NCBI RefSeq assembly: GCF_001613465.1
Contig: NZ_BDCK01000015.1
Coordinates: 703,674-767,673 of the forward strand
DNA from: Nocardia niwae NBRC 108934 = DSM 45340
GTDB lineage: Bacteria > Actinomycetota > Actinomycetes > Mycobacteriales > Mycobacteriaceae
Direction of reading: 5' to 3'
Length of the DNA stretch: 64,000 bases
The notes under the pieces were generated by a model. The model searched no databases and had not been told where the DNA came from. It was given only the letters and a program-made list of their open reading frames with translations. Of the stretch, positions 23,114 to 31,862 are shown piece by piece (the first letter of the stretch is position 1; each line of letters starts with the position of its first letter). Position numbers and translations under genes: made by a program.

Positions 23114-26017
23114 ATGAGCGCGCGCGACGGCCCCAGCCTGCGGCGGTTGCATCGCAGCACCAGGGTGCTGGTGATCGCCGCCACGGTATTCGTTGCGTCT
23201 TTGCTGATCGTCCCCAGGCTGATCAGAGCCTATGTCGGCTGGCTGTGGTTCGGAGAAGTCGGATTCCGCGGTGTCTGGCTGACTGTGCTGCTCACCCGGC
23301 TGTCGCTGTTCCTCGTCATCGCACTCGTCGTCGGTGGCGTTCTCTTCGCCGCGATGTGGCTCGCCTTCCGGTTCCGCCCGCTGTTCGTGCCGGAGTCCGA
23401 GGAAGAAGACAGCCTCCGGCCGTATCGGGCCTTGGTGGTCCGGTGGCCGCTGCGGTTCGGTCTCGGCATCGCCGCCGCGGTGGGGCTCATCTGCGGCCTC
23501 GCCGCGCAGTCGAGCTGGATGACAGTCCAGCTGTTTCTCCACGGCGGGTCCTTCGGTGTGCCGGATCCGCAGTTCGGGCACGATGTCGGGTTCTATGTCT
23601 TCGACCTGCCGTTCTACCGCTTCGTCGTCAACTGGCTGTTCATCGCCGTCGTCCTCGCCTTCGTCGCCGGACTGGTGACCCACTACCTGCTCGGCGGGCT
23701 GCGACTGTCCAGGAAAGCGGGCGGGCTCACCCACGCGGCCCGCGTCCAGCTCGCGGTCTTCGCCGGCGCGTTCATCCTCTTGAAGGCGATCGCCTACTGG
23801 CTCGACCGGTATTCGCTGCTTTCCAGCCGCAGCAAGGAACCGACCTTCGCGGGCCCCGGCTACACCGACATCAACGCGGTGCTTCCCGCTCGCCTGATCC
23901 TCTTCGCGATCGCCCTCATCTGCGCTGCGGCGGTCTTCGCCGCCGTCGTCGTACGCGACCTGCGGATACCGGCGATGGCCGCCGCCCTTCTGCTGCTGTC
24001 GTCGATCCTGGTCGGCGCCGTCTGGCCGTTGGCCGTCGAGCAGTTCTCCGTCCGGCCGAACGCCGCCGACATGGAGCGCGTGTACATCGAACGCAACATC
24101 GCGGCCACCCGGCAGGCGTACGGGATCGGCGGAGATCGGGTCGAGTACCAGCCCTATTCCGGCGTCGGCAGCAAGCCGCCGTCGGAGGTTCCCGCGGATG
24201 TCACCACGCTCGCCGACGTCCGCCTGCTGGACCCGAACGTGCTCTCCCGGACCTTCACCCAGCAGCAACAGCTGAAGAATTTCTACAGCTTCCCCCCGCA
24301 TCTGGATCTGGATCGCTACCGCATCGGCGGGCAACTCCGCGACTACGTGGTCGCGGCCCGCGAGCTGACCCCGAGCGCACTGAGCGGCAACCAGCGCCAC
24401 TGGGTCAATCGGCACACCGTCTACACGCACGGCAACGGATTCGTCGCGGCACCGGCCAACCGGGTGAACGCGGCGGTCCGCGAGGCCGCGGGAGATGCCG
24501 CCAGCAGCAACAGCGGGTACCCGATCTACGCGGTCGGCGACATCGCCTCGCAAGCGTCCGGGCATCAAGTGATCCGAGTGGATCAGCCGCGGGTCTATTT
24601 CGGCGAAGTGATCGCCCACGCCAGCCCGGACTACGCCATCGTGGGCGGTGGCACCGAGCCCCGGGAGTACGACACCGACACCACCAAGTACACCTACACC
24701 GGCGCGGGCGGTGTCCCGATCGGGAATTGGCTCGACCGCCTGGCCTTCGCCGTGACCTACACCGAACGCAACATCATCTTCTCGAAGGCTATCGGTCCCG
24801 AGTCGAAGATCATCTTCAATCGCGATCCGCGTCATCGGGTGGAACTCGTCGCCCCGTGGTTGACGACCGACAACAACCCTTACCCTGCGGTCGTGAACGG
24901 CCGCATCGTCTGGATCGTCGACGCGTACACCGCGATCGACGGCTACCCTTACGCCAAGCGCAGTTCGCTGGAAGCCCTGGAGCCGGGCGACGACAGCCAC
25001 CGCGGCTCCCCGGGACAGATTTCCTACGTGCGCAACTCCATCAAGGCCACCGTCGACGCATACGACGGCACGGTGACTCTCTACCAGGTCGATCGGCACG
25101 ATCCCGTCCTGGCGGCATGGATGAAGGTCTTCCCCGGCACGGTCGAACCCGAGGAATCGATCACCCCGGAGTTGCGCGCTCACTTCCGGTATCCGGAGGA
25201 CTTGTTCACGATCCAGCGCGAGATGCTCGCCAAATATCACGTCGACGAACCGCGAGAGTTCTTCACCACCAACGCTTTCTGGTCGGTCCCCAGCGACCCC
25301 ACCGTGGAAACCAACCCGCACCAACCCCCGTTCTACGTCCTTGTCGGCGATCAGGGCAGCGCCGAGCCCTCGTTCCGGCTGGCCAGCGCGATGGTCGGAT
25401 ACAACAGGGAATTCCTCTCCGCCTACGTCTCGGTCCGCTCCGATCCCGAGAACTACGGCAAGATCAGCGTGTTGCAGCTGCCCACCGACACGCTCACCCA
25501 AGGGCCGCAGCAGATCCAGAACTCGATGATCTCCGACACCAGAGTGGCGTCCGAGCGGACGCTGCTGGAGCGCTCGAACCGGATCCAGTACGGCAACCTG
25601 CTCACTCTGCCGATCGCCGACGGTGGCGTTCTCTACGCCGAGCCGCTTTTCACCGAGCGCATCTCGACCGCACCGAACGCGTCGACGTTCCCGCAGCTGG
25701 CGCGGGTGCTGGTCAGCTACCGCGAGCCCGGCACCGGCGGCGTCCTCGTTGGCTACGCGCCCACCCTCGCCGAGGCGCTGGACCAGGTCTTCGGTCCGGG
25801 CACCGGCCGGTTCGCCACACCGCCCGGCGGCGGTCCCGGCGCGCCACTGCCTCCGGGTCAACAGCCCGCCGCGCCGCCCGCAGCGCAACCGCCCGCGCAG
25901 GCGGCGCCGCCCGATCGCGCGAAGATCGCCGAACTCAACGCGCAGATCGACGAAATCCGGGCCGCCCTGGAACGTCTGCAGAAGCAGTTGAACGAACTCG
26001 AGCGCAACGGTCGCTGA
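23114..26017 (+). CDS. UPF0182-family large membrane protein
   Basis: A 967-residue protein starting at ATG 23114. About seven membrane segments occupy residues 15-330 (for example VLVIAATVFVASLLIV). A large outside domain follows, with YVPFSGVGSK-like and EFFTTNAFWSVPSDP motifs, as in Rv0064-type UPF0182 proteins. The C-terminus has a Pro/Ala-rich linker (~residues 910-945) and a short coiled coil. Family length is ~930-1000. Function is not established. A -10-like TAGTAT at 23049-23054 precedes it. It converges with the DUF2165 gene, 17 bases apart. Confidence 0.93.
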   Translation: MSARDGPSLRRLHRSTRVLVIAATVFVASLLIVPRLIRAYVGWLWFGEVGFRGVWLTVLLTRLSLFLVIALVVGGVLFAAMWLAFRFRPLFVPESEEEDSLRPYRALVVRWPLRFGLGIAAAVGLICGLAAQSSWMTVQLFLHGGSFGVPDPQFGHDVGFYVFDLPFYRFVVNWLFIAVVLAFVAGLVTHYLLGGLRLSRKAGGLTHAARVQLAVFAGAFILLKAIAYWLDRYSLLSSRSKEPTFAGPGYTDINAVLPARLILFAIALICAAAVFAAVVVRDLRIPAMAAALLLLSSILVGAVWPLAVEQFSVRPNAADMERVYIERNIAATRQAYGIGGDRVEYQPYSGVGSKPPSEVPADVTTLADVRLLDPNVLSRTFTQQQQLKNFYSFPPHLDLDRYRIGGQLRDYVVAARELTPSALSGNQRHWVNRHTVYTHGNGFVAAPANRVNAAVREAAGDAASSNSGYPIYAVGDIASQASGHQVIRVDQPRVYFGEVIAHASPDYAIVGGGTEPREYDTDTTKYTYTGAGGVPIGNWLDRLAFAVTYTERNIIFSKAIGPESKIIFNRDPRHRVELVAPWLTTDNNPYPAVVNGRIVWIVDAYTAIDGYPYAKRSSLEALEPGDDSHRGSPGQISYVRNSIKATVDAYDGTVTLYQVDRHDPVLAAWMKVFPGTVEPEESITPELRAHFRYPEDLFTIQREMLAKYHVDEPREFFTTNAFWSVPSDPTVETNPHQPPFYVLVGDQGSAEPSFRLASAMVGYNREFLSAYVSVRSDPENYGKISVLQLPTDTLTQGPQQIQNSMISDTRVASERTLLERSNRIQYGNLLTLPIADGGVLYAEPLFTERISTAPNASTFPQLARVLVSYREPGTGGVLVGYAPTLAEALDQVFGPGTGRFATPPGGGPGAPLPPGQQPAAPPAAQPPAQAAPPDRAKIAELNAQIDEIRAALERLQKQLNELERNGR

Positions 26018-26034
26018 CGCTCGCGTTTCCCGAC

Positions 26035-26616
26035 CTACTCCGATTCGGTTGCGGCCGAAGAACCTTCGATTGCCGGGGCGGGCTGCGCGTCCGGCAGGTG
26101 AACGAGGACCAGGCCGACGCCGGCGATCAGGAAGTTCTGCAGCGCGGCCGACGACGCGTTCACATCGTCGTTGGCCCACATGCGGAACCATTCGCCGCCG
26201 ATGGTCAGGAACCCGCCCGCGAACAGCAGCACCGCCATCGTCCAGCCCAGGCTCGACAGTTTCGCGGCTACGTCCAGACCGGCTCGGATCCGGCGCGGCC
26301 GTCCGCTCAGCTCCCGCACCCACGCGGCCCCCGCGGCCAGCAGCACGAAGGCGATCAGGAACTCCCAGATCACCACCAGGATGTAGGCGACGAGCGCGAC
26401 ATTGCCGTTGGTGATCGCGCGCCAGTCCGTGCCCGGGTTGTGGATCGTGGCCTTCATCGACAGCACGGCCGCCACCCCGTTGCGGTTGGTGTCGGTGTCC
26501 ACGCAGTTGGTGAACGCGACCAACAGGTAGTAGAAGCCGGTGATGGTGGCCAGCGTCGCCACCGCCATGCGCCGGCTGCCCACCACATCGAGAACCTCTG
26601 CGCCGCTGCGCGTCAT
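26035..26616 (-). CDS. DUF2165-type small integral membrane protein
   Basis: A 193-residue protein. Four membrane segments are clear: TLATITGFYYLLVAFTN, ALVAYILVVIWEFLIAFVL, LGWTMAVLLFAGGFLTI and FLIAGVGLVLVHL. The loop CVDTDTNRNGVAAVLSM (residues ~38-54) and GEWFRMW are typical of the family, whose members have no known function. The usual length is 160-180. It stands alone on the minus strand. Confidence 0.82.
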   Translation of the reverse strand: MTRSGAEVLDVVGSRRMAVATLATITGFYYLLVAFTNCVDTDTNRNGVAAVLSMKATIHNPGTDWRAITNGNVALVAYILVVIWEFLIAFVLLAAGAAWVRELSGRPRRIRAGLDVAAKLSSLGWTMAVLLFAGGFLTIGGEWFRMWANDDVNASSAALQNFLIAGVGLVLVHLPDAQPAPAIEGSSAATESE

Positions 26617-26954
26617 CTGGCCTACCTCGGGTCGACTGGCATGAATGTCCGGACTTGACGGCGTCGACGATCATATCGGCGCGAGGCGCGCGGCCCTCCC
26701 CACGGCGGGGGAGCCGGACGCGGTGGCGATGCGTCGAGAACCGCTCTGTCCCAAGCCGTTCCGCTCTCCATGCGGCTGGTCGGCCCTCGATGTCCAGGCA
26801 CCGTCCTGCGGTGAAGATGCGCCCGGATCGACTACGAGCTATCGGCCGGGAAACGCGGCGACTGCGCCACCCGGAACGGTGACGCAGTCGCATGCTGTGG
26901 GGTCGAAAGCCTCAGCGGGGGTACCGGAGGTTCGATCCCACCGAGCGGTTTGCT
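26617..26954. other. Gene-free gap of 338 bases with a terminator hairpin
   Basis: No convincing coding frame is seen on either strand. The only clear structure is the hairpin at 26858-26891. A GGTTCGATCCC run near 26929-26939 recalls a tRNA T-arm, but no acceptor, D or anticodon stems fit around it. Confidence 0.5.
26858..26891 (-). terminator. Strong hairpin downstream of msrBA
   Basis: GCGACTGCG (26858-26866) pairs perfectly with CGCAGTCGC (26883-26891), and CACC/GGTG inside add four more pairs around a six-base loop. It lies 64 bases after the msrA stop on the minus strand. There is no T tract, the usual form in this group. Confidence 0.65.
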
Positions 26955-27470
26955 CTACTGCGCGGTGGTCTGCCGTTTCGGCAGCTTCCACCCCGGCCGC
27001 GGGAAGTGGCAGGTGTAGCCGTCCGGGTAGCGCAGCAGGTAGTCCTGATGCTCCGGCTCGGCCTCCCAGAACTCGCTCGCGGGGGTCACCTCGGTGACCA
27101 CCTTGCCGGGCCACAGGCCCGAGGCGTCCACATCGGCGATGGTGTCCGAAGCGATCCGCTTCTGGTCGTCATCGAGATAGAAGATCGCCGAACGGTAACT
27201 GGTCCCGAGGTCGTTGCCTTGGCGGTCCTTCGTCGTCGGATCGTGGATCTGGAAGAAGAACTCCAGCAGCTCCCGGTAGTCCGTCCCCGCCGGGTCGTAG
27301 ACGATCTCCACGGCCTCGGCATGGCCCGGGTGGTTGCGGTAGGTGGGATGGTCGTTGCGTCCACCGGTGTAGCCGACGCGCGTCGACACCACTCCTGGCT
27401 GCTTGCGGATCAAGTCCTGCATGCCCCAGAAGCATCCACCGGCCAGAATCGCCTTCCGCGTGTCGGTCAC
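26955..27470 (-). CDS. msrA: Peptide methionine-(S)-S-oxide reductase MsrA
   Basis: A 171-residue enzyme with AGGCFWG (catalytic Cys13), [17 protein letters not shown] and a YCxF-like YTCHF near the end. It repairs the S form of methionine sulfoxide in proteins. Its GTG start overlaps the msrB stop as GTGA, so the two are translated together; AGGAGG of the overlap zone lies inside the msrB end. Standard length. Together with msrB it covers both epimers. Confidence 0.97.
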   Translation of the reverse strand: MTDTRKAILAGGCFWGMQDLIRKQPGVVSTRVGYTGGRNDHPTYRNHPGHAEAVEIVYDPAGTDYRELLEFFFQIHDPTTKDRQGNDLGTSYRSAIFYLDDDQKRIASDTIADVDASGLWPGKVVTEVTPASEFWEAEPEHQDYLLRYPDGYTCHFPRPGWKLPKRQTTAQ

Positions 27471-27922
27471 GCCTCCTCCTTCGCGAAGAGAGTCCTGTAC
27501 TGTCCGTAGCCTTCCGCCTCGAGGTCGTCGAGGTGGATGAACCGCAGCGCTGTCGAATTGATGCAGTACCGCAAGCCGCCCGCCGCGCGGGGGCCGTCGG
27601 TGAACACATGCCCGAGATGGCTGTCACCGTAGGCCGAACGCACCTCGGTCCGGACCATCAGATGACTGAAGTCCCGTTTCTCCACCACGTGCCCGGCATC
27701 GATCGGCTTGGTGAAGCTCGGCCATCCGGATCCGCTGTCGAACTTGTCGACCGAAGCGAACAACGGCTCACCGGAGACCACATCCACATAGATGCCCGGC
27801 TCGTGGTTGTCCCAGTACTCGCCGGTGAACGGCCGCTCGGTCCCGTTCTCCTGAGTGACGTGGTACTGCTCAGGGGACAAGGCGGCGACCACCGCGGGAT
27901 TCCGGTTGTACTCCCGTGCCAC
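27467..27922 (-). CDS. msrB: Peptide methionine-(R)-S-oxide reductase MsrB
   Basis: A 151-residue enzyme. GTG at 27922 is chosen (AGGAGG five bases upstream); a neighbouring ATG at 27924 is out of frame. [22 protein letters not shown] and [13 protein letters not shown] with the catalytic Cys define MsrB. The two CxxC pairs that hold zinc in many MsrB proteins are absent, so this is a zinc-free form. It is the first gene of the msrB-msrA unit. Confidence 0.96.
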   Translation of the reverse strand: MAREYNRNPAVVAALSPEQYHVTQENGTERPFTGEYWDNHEPGIYVDVVSGEPLFASVDKFDSGSGWPSFTKPIDAGHVVEKRDFSHLMVRTEVRSAYGDSHLGHVFTDGPRAAGGLRYCINSTALRFIHLDDLEAEGYGQYRTLFAKEEA

Positions 27923-28035
27923 ATGACCTCCTCGTATCAGCCCCAGGTACAACCCGCGCGCCCGGCCGGAAAATCCCGGCGAGCCGGGCGTCACACTCCG
28001 TTCCGCCCGACCGCCCCACCGTTCCCGGATTCCCG

Positions 28036-29196
28036 CTACGCCGTGGGGCTCGCGGCTGCTGCCGCAGCGGCAGGAACCGTGCTTTCCGCCGCCTTTCTGC
28101 GCGGCACCGTGAACACGGCGAGCACGCAGAAGATCGCGACAACGAAGCAGGCGAGGGTGTACCAGAGATTGCCGATCGGGTCTCCTTCGCTGGTCACCCC
28201 ATCGACGGCGCCGAAGAACTCGGGCAACGCGGTCACCCAGAGCAAAGCCATCACGCACAGGTACACCACGCTGTAGATACGGATGAAGTCGTTTCTATAG
28301 GGCACTGCGTCCGCCGCGTCGCGCCGTAGCCGCAGCCATTGACGGCAGAGGACGAAGACGGCGACGACGGTGACGACGACCAGTTCGGCGGCGTAGAGGC
28401 TGCCGCGCACCGCCGTGCTTCCCATGCCGAACACCGTCGCGGGAAGGGGCAGCACGGCGGTCCCCAGCGACGCGAGTACGCCGATGACGATCGTGCGCCC
28501 GATCAACTCCCGTCCGGAGAAGGCTCGCCCTCGCTCGACATGACGGCCGACGAACAATTGCACGCAGAACGCGAGGGACATCGGCCACAGGGCGGCGAAG
28601 ACGACCACGCTCGGGAGCGGCACCGAATCGAACATCGGCTGATTCATCGGGTTGTCGGTCGACCATTCCCACCAGCGCAGCTGCGGGCCGAGATGGTCGA
28701 AGATCTCATAGAAGGCATGGTGGACGAAGCCCACGCAAGCGGAACCGACGAGAACTCCGTACTGTCGGAAGACCCCGAGCATCCGGACGATCTCGAATGC
28801 CAGTGTCGCCATGAACGGATAGATCGCGACGATGTAGAGCGGTAATCGGCCCCAGAGGAATTCCACGGTGAACAAGTTGTGCGCGAACATCGTGTCGACG
28901 TGCGCATCGATACCGAACGCCGCGGGAAAGTACAGCGGCGGCTCGATGATGAACAGGTACGCGGTCGCGCCGAACCAGAGCACCAGATTGGTGGGATCGC
29001 CGTGGCGGCGCAATCGCAAGATCGCGTAGACGAGCGCGAGTATCGCGCCCAGGACGATGGTGAACTCGAGGACGGGCAGCGTCCAGTTCTCCAACGCGAA
29101 CGGGTTCCGTATCCCGACCGGTCCGCCTGCCTCCTCGCACGAGAAGCCGAGTGCCGTCGCGAGCCGGTCGAAGGTGGGTGCGCAATGATCAGCCAT
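28036..29196 (-). CDS. Polytopic membrane protein of unknown function
   Basis: A 386-residue protein with about nine to ten membrane segments, e.g. [36 protein letters not shown] and [19 protein letters not shown], and an Ala-rich tail. ATG 29196 is chosen because the open frame further upstream is antisense-like and overlaps the next gene. Conserved acidic and His residues inside segments ([25 protein letters not shown]) suggest metal or lipid handling. I do not recognise a family. It follows the diiron-type hydrolase gene by 11 bases, so the two probably form an operon under the TetR palindrome at 30208. Confidence 0.75.
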   Translation of the reverse strand: MADHCAPTFDRLATALGFSCEEAGGPVGIRNPFALENWTLPVLEFTIVLGAILALVYAILRLRRHGDPTNLVLWFGATAYLFIIEPPLYFPAAFGIDAHVDTMFAHNLFTVEFLWGRLPLYIVAIYPFMATLAFEIVRMLGVFRQYGVLVGSACVGFVHHAFYEIFDHLGPQLRWWEWSTDNPMNQPMFDSVPLPSVVVFAALWPMSLAFCVQLFVGRHVERGRAFSGRELIGRTIVIGVLASLGTAVLPLPATVFGMGSTAVRGSLYAAELVVVTVVAVFVLCRQWLRLRRDAADAVPYRNDFIRIYSVVYLCVMALLWVTALPEFFGAVDGVTSEGDPIGNLWYTLACFVVAIFCVLAVFTVPRRKAAESTVPAAAAAAASPTA

Positions 29197-29207
29197 CGGT
29201 CCGGCTC

Positions 29208-30134
29208 CTAGGGTGCGACCGCGTCGGCGGTGTACCAGTGCGAGACGTCGTAGCCTGCCTCGTAGCGCTCGAACCAGACGTCGGCGAGCGCGGGCAGCTT
29301 CTCGTGGTCCGGGTTGTGTTTCGGCAACTGGCTGCGGATGATGCCCGCCAGCGCGACGAGTTGCTCGCCGAGCGGGAGATGGTCGAACGCACGCGGCATC
29401 GGGCCATTGTCCTCCGCGTGCAGGAACGGCAGCCACTTGCGCAGCTTCTGTCCGCGCCGGTAATTCGCGAACATCGATAGCGCGTCGACTTTCCGCTCCT
29501 CCAGCGGCACATGCTTGTTGAATCCCACGCAGGCCAACCGGATGACCTTCAACACGTGACGGAAGATCGACGGCGCCATGCGCATGCGGTACACGTCGCT
29601 GCCGACGACGGAGTCGAAGATGATCAGCGCGGAACTGCGGTGTTCGACCTCTTCGACGAAGTGCCAGATGAACAGCGAGGCCACCCGGTCGTCTCCCGGC
29701 CGGAACAGGGTCGCGTCGTTGTCCAGCATCAGTTTGAACACCGGGGTGAAGGTCGCCTCCAGATCGGCGGTATAGGCGAGCCGGTATTCGACCGAGGTGT
29801 TCACGGTGAGGCGGTCGAATTCCGCGATCACTTCGTTGAGCGTCTCTTGTAGCCCCGGATAGCGCCTGATCAGGGCGTTGGCGTGCTGGCGGTGGGCGGT
29901 GGAGTGCTGACCCTCCTGGCGCACGAAGGCGTCGGCTTCTTCGGCGACCTCCGGATCGGTGATCAGGGGCATGGCCTCGCGGATCATGTTGACGATCATC
30001 TTCTCGAAGCCGATCGCCAGGAGGGACACCGCGTTGGCCATGGACGAGAAGGCCGGATTCTCTTCGTTCCACAAGAAGGGCACGTCGTAATCCGCGAATG
30101 CGAAGCGCATCTTCCGGACTTGCAGATCGGTCAC
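29208..30134 (-). CDS. Predicted metal-dependent hydrolase (PF10118-type, diiron-like)
   Basis: A 308-residue protein. GTG 30134 is chosen because GAGGT lies eight bases upstream; ATG 30110 is a second option. Helices carry Glu/His sets typical of a ferritin-like dimetal site: FEKMIVNMIREAMP, RQEGQHSTAHRQHAN and HFVEEVEHRSSALIIFD. This matches the COG3687 / PF10118 predicted metal-dependent hydrolases, whose reaction is unproved. Adjacent to a polytopic membrane protein (11 bases) and divergent from a TetR, it could act on a lipid or hydrophobic compound. Confidence 0.85.
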   Translation of the reverse strand: MTDLQVRKMRFAFADYDVPFLWNEENPAFSSMANAVSLLAIGFEKMIVNMIREAMPLITDPEVAEEADAFVRQEGQHSTAHRQHANALIRRYPGLQETLNEVIAEFDRLTVNTSVEYRLAYTADLEATFTPVFKLMLDNDATLFRPGDDRVASLFIWHFVEEVEHRSSALIIFDSVVGSDVYRMRMAPSIFRHVLKVIRLACVGFNKHVPLEERKVDALSMFANYRRGQKLRKWLPFLHAEDNGPMPRAFDHLPLGEQLVALAGIIRSQLPKHNPDHEKLPALADVWFERYEAGYDVSHWYTADAVAP

Positions 30135-30207
30135 GTGGCTATACCTCGACTTTCGGAAATGAACCGGTCCGGCGGCACCGCGCGGATGCGCCGAGCTTCG
30201 GTGGAGC

Positions 30208-30241
30208 TGATCATACACACAATGGTTCGAGTGTATGATCA
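30208..30241. promoter_or_regulatory. TetR operator with 11-base perfect arms, each containing a -10 box
   Basis: TGATCATACAC (30208-30218) and GTGTATGATCA (30231-30241) form a perfect inverted repeat with a 12-base spacer. Each arm contains TATGAT in outward orientation (30234-30239 on plus, 30215-30210 on minus), so one bound repressor would shut both divergent promoters. Confidence 0.8.
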
Positions 30242-30367
30242 AAATCGACGCGCCGACCCCGAGCCGCGAACGCCCTGTGATACGGTCGAGCCCTTGATCC
30301 GGATGGTCGGCGGGCTTGCCATCCAGGCAGTTCGCAGACGACGGGCGTCGAGTCGAGGAAGCGGGCA

Positions 30368-30988
30368 GTGGCAGGAAGGCGCGGGTGGGGCGGGAGTCCA
30401 CCGAAGGACGACGAGGAAGCTTCTCGCCGGATCGTCGCCGCCGCCGTCGAGCTGATCGGGCAGACGGGTTCGGAGATCAGCATCGCCGATGTCGCGGAGT
30501 CGCTGGGGGTCATCCGTCAGACGGTCTATCGATACTTTCCCAGTGCGGACGCGCTGATGACGGCCGCGGCGATGGCGTCGGTCGACGGTTTTCTCGATCG
30601 GCTCACCCGGCATGTCAGCGGGATCGAGGAGGCGGTGGAAGCGATGACCGAGGGCGTGGTGTACACCCTGGCCGAGGTGCGCCGCACACCTCATCTCGGC
30701 ATCTTGCTGTCGAGCACCTACTCGAACGTGCATCCGGAGAGCCTGACCTCCGAGGAGGCGCAGGCCTTCGGGATGACGATGATCAAACGCTTCGACGTCG
30801 ATTGGGCCCGCTACGGGTACGACGACGAGTCGCTGCACGAGCTCGTCGAATACGTGCTGCGTACGATGCAGTCGTTCTTCATCTCCCCGGGCAATCCGCC
30901 GCGCGGCGAGAACGATTTGCGGCGCTATCTACGACGGTGGATGGGCGCCGCGATCGTCGCTCAGGTGAAGCCGTCGGCGAGCGTCTAG
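30368..30988 (+). CDS. TetR-family regulator
   Basis: A 206-residue protein with GTG start at 30368 (GGAAGCGGGCA upstream). SRRIVAAAVELIGQTGSEISIADVAESLGV and RQTVYRYFPSADALM (residues ~17-62) form the HTH. The C-terminal domain would bind ligand. Divergent from the diiron-type hydrolase and membrane protein pair, with the palindrome at 30208-30241 between them, it most likely represses that pair and itself. Confidence 0.9.
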   Translation: MAGRRGWGGSPPKDDEEASRRIVAAAVELIGQTGSEISIADVAESLGVIRQTVYRYFPSADALMTAAAMASVDGFLDRLTRHVSGIEEAVEAMTEGVVYTLAEVRRTPHLGILLSSTYSNVHPESLTSEEAQAFGMTMIKRFDVDWARYGYDDESLHELVEYVLRTMQSFFISPGNPPRGENDLRRYLRRWMGAAIVAQVKPSASV

Positions 30989-31037
30989 TCCCGCGGGATC
31001 ATCGCGGTGGCCCGGCTCGGCGAGCGGAGCGCCGCCG

Positions 31038-31196
31038 TCACGTCAGGAGCCGGTCGCCGTTGCCGTCGAAGCACACCAAGCAGTGCGCCTCGGCGCGCTC
31101 GGCGGCGTAGGCCGCCACCCCGGCCGCCGCATGCTCGGACGCCGCCGAGTCGTCGACCGGTGGATCGCCCTCCCAAGCGGCGAAATCGCAACTCAC
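31038..31196 (-). CDS. Possible small protein (52 residues), unknown
   Basis: The frame starts at GTG with AAGGA six bases upstream and encodes an acidic, Ala-rich peptide with two close Cys (EAHCLVCFDGNGD). Base composition by codon position looks coding (SAASEHAAAGVAAYAAERAEA). No family is recognised. It occupies the otherwise empty gap between the TetR and the F420-type gene. Confidence 0.35.
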   Translation of the reverse strand: MSCDFAAWEGDPPVDDSAASEHAAAGVAAYAAERAEAHCLVCFDGNGDRLLT

Positions 31197-31282
31197 GCGG
31201 CGTCCTTCAGCTCGATCGGCACCGCGCGCTACAGCCTGTCTCCTGACGGCGTCGTCCGCCGATGACGAGAGAGGAGCGTGAT

Positions 31283-31639
31283 TCAGCCCTGGTCGTCGAG
31301 GCGTACGTTCACGAAGACGCGGCCGCGTTCATCGCGGTGCGCTACCGCATGCCCGCGTCGATCCGCGCCGGGCAAATGCAGCGTGATGGGGCCGCCCTCG
31401 CCCAGGAAGTTGCGCCACCACGTCTTCTTGTCCGGCATGGCGACGCCGATGACGAGCTGGTCCCCCTTGCGCCGGTAGTTCACCGGTGTGCTGAACGTCT
31501 TGCCTGACCGGCGCCCCACATAGGTGATCTCCACGAAACCCTTGCCCAGCAGCTTCCCGAGCACCGGCGCGCCGAGAAGGGCCACCACACCGGCGTTCAC
31601 CGCTCCTACGGCGCGTCCTGCCACCGACTTCGATCCCAC
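31283..31639 (-). CDS. Short Ddn/FGD-type nitroreductase-family protein (F420-dependent type)
   Basis: 118 residues. GTG 31639 is chosen because GGGAGG stands seven bases before it; a longer frame exists but lacks such a site. FVEITYVGRRSGKTFSTPVNYRR and DQLVIGVAMPDKKTWWRNFL followed by PITLHLPGADRRGHAV are the core of the deazaflavin (F420H2)-dependent nitroreductase family, split-barrel proteins of ~110-150 residues. Members reduce quinones or unsaturated compounds with F420H2. It is divergent from the P450 gene. Confidence 0.82.
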   Translation of the reverse strand: MGSKSVAGRAVGAVNAGVVALLGAPVLGKLLGKGFVEITYVGRRSGKTFSTPVNYRRKGDQLVIGVAMPDKKTWWRNFLGEGGPITLHLPGADRRGHAVAHRDERGRVFVNVRLDDQG

Positions 31640-31862
31640 GACTTCCTCCCGAACATCTCCGAACACCGCCACCCTAGCCGCTGACCGGCGCGGAGTTCGC
31701 TCCAGTTCAGCGAACGCGCAACGGAATTCCGTTTTGTGACACTCGCCTTCCGGTTGGAGGCAGGAATCGCGGATTGGTCCGCACGCCCGGTGAACCCGGC
31801 TCGATACTCGTGCACGACCGTCGTCATGACGGCCGCAGGCGCACGCACAGAAGGGAACACCG

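Noticed and set aside
22199..26893. 1,564-codon minus-strand open frame
   Set aside because: Antisense to the trypsin/hydrolase and UPF0182 genes, which carry clear motifs; composition is that of a shadow frame.
26900..26960. tRNA-like T-arm sequence GGTTCGATCCC
   Set aside because: The T stem has a mismatch and no acceptor, D or anticodon stem can be drawn around it.
27658..27924. Alternative ATG-started frame at the msrB start
   Set aside because: It is out of frame with the SGSGWPSF and RYCINST motifs; the GTG two bases later gives the real protein.
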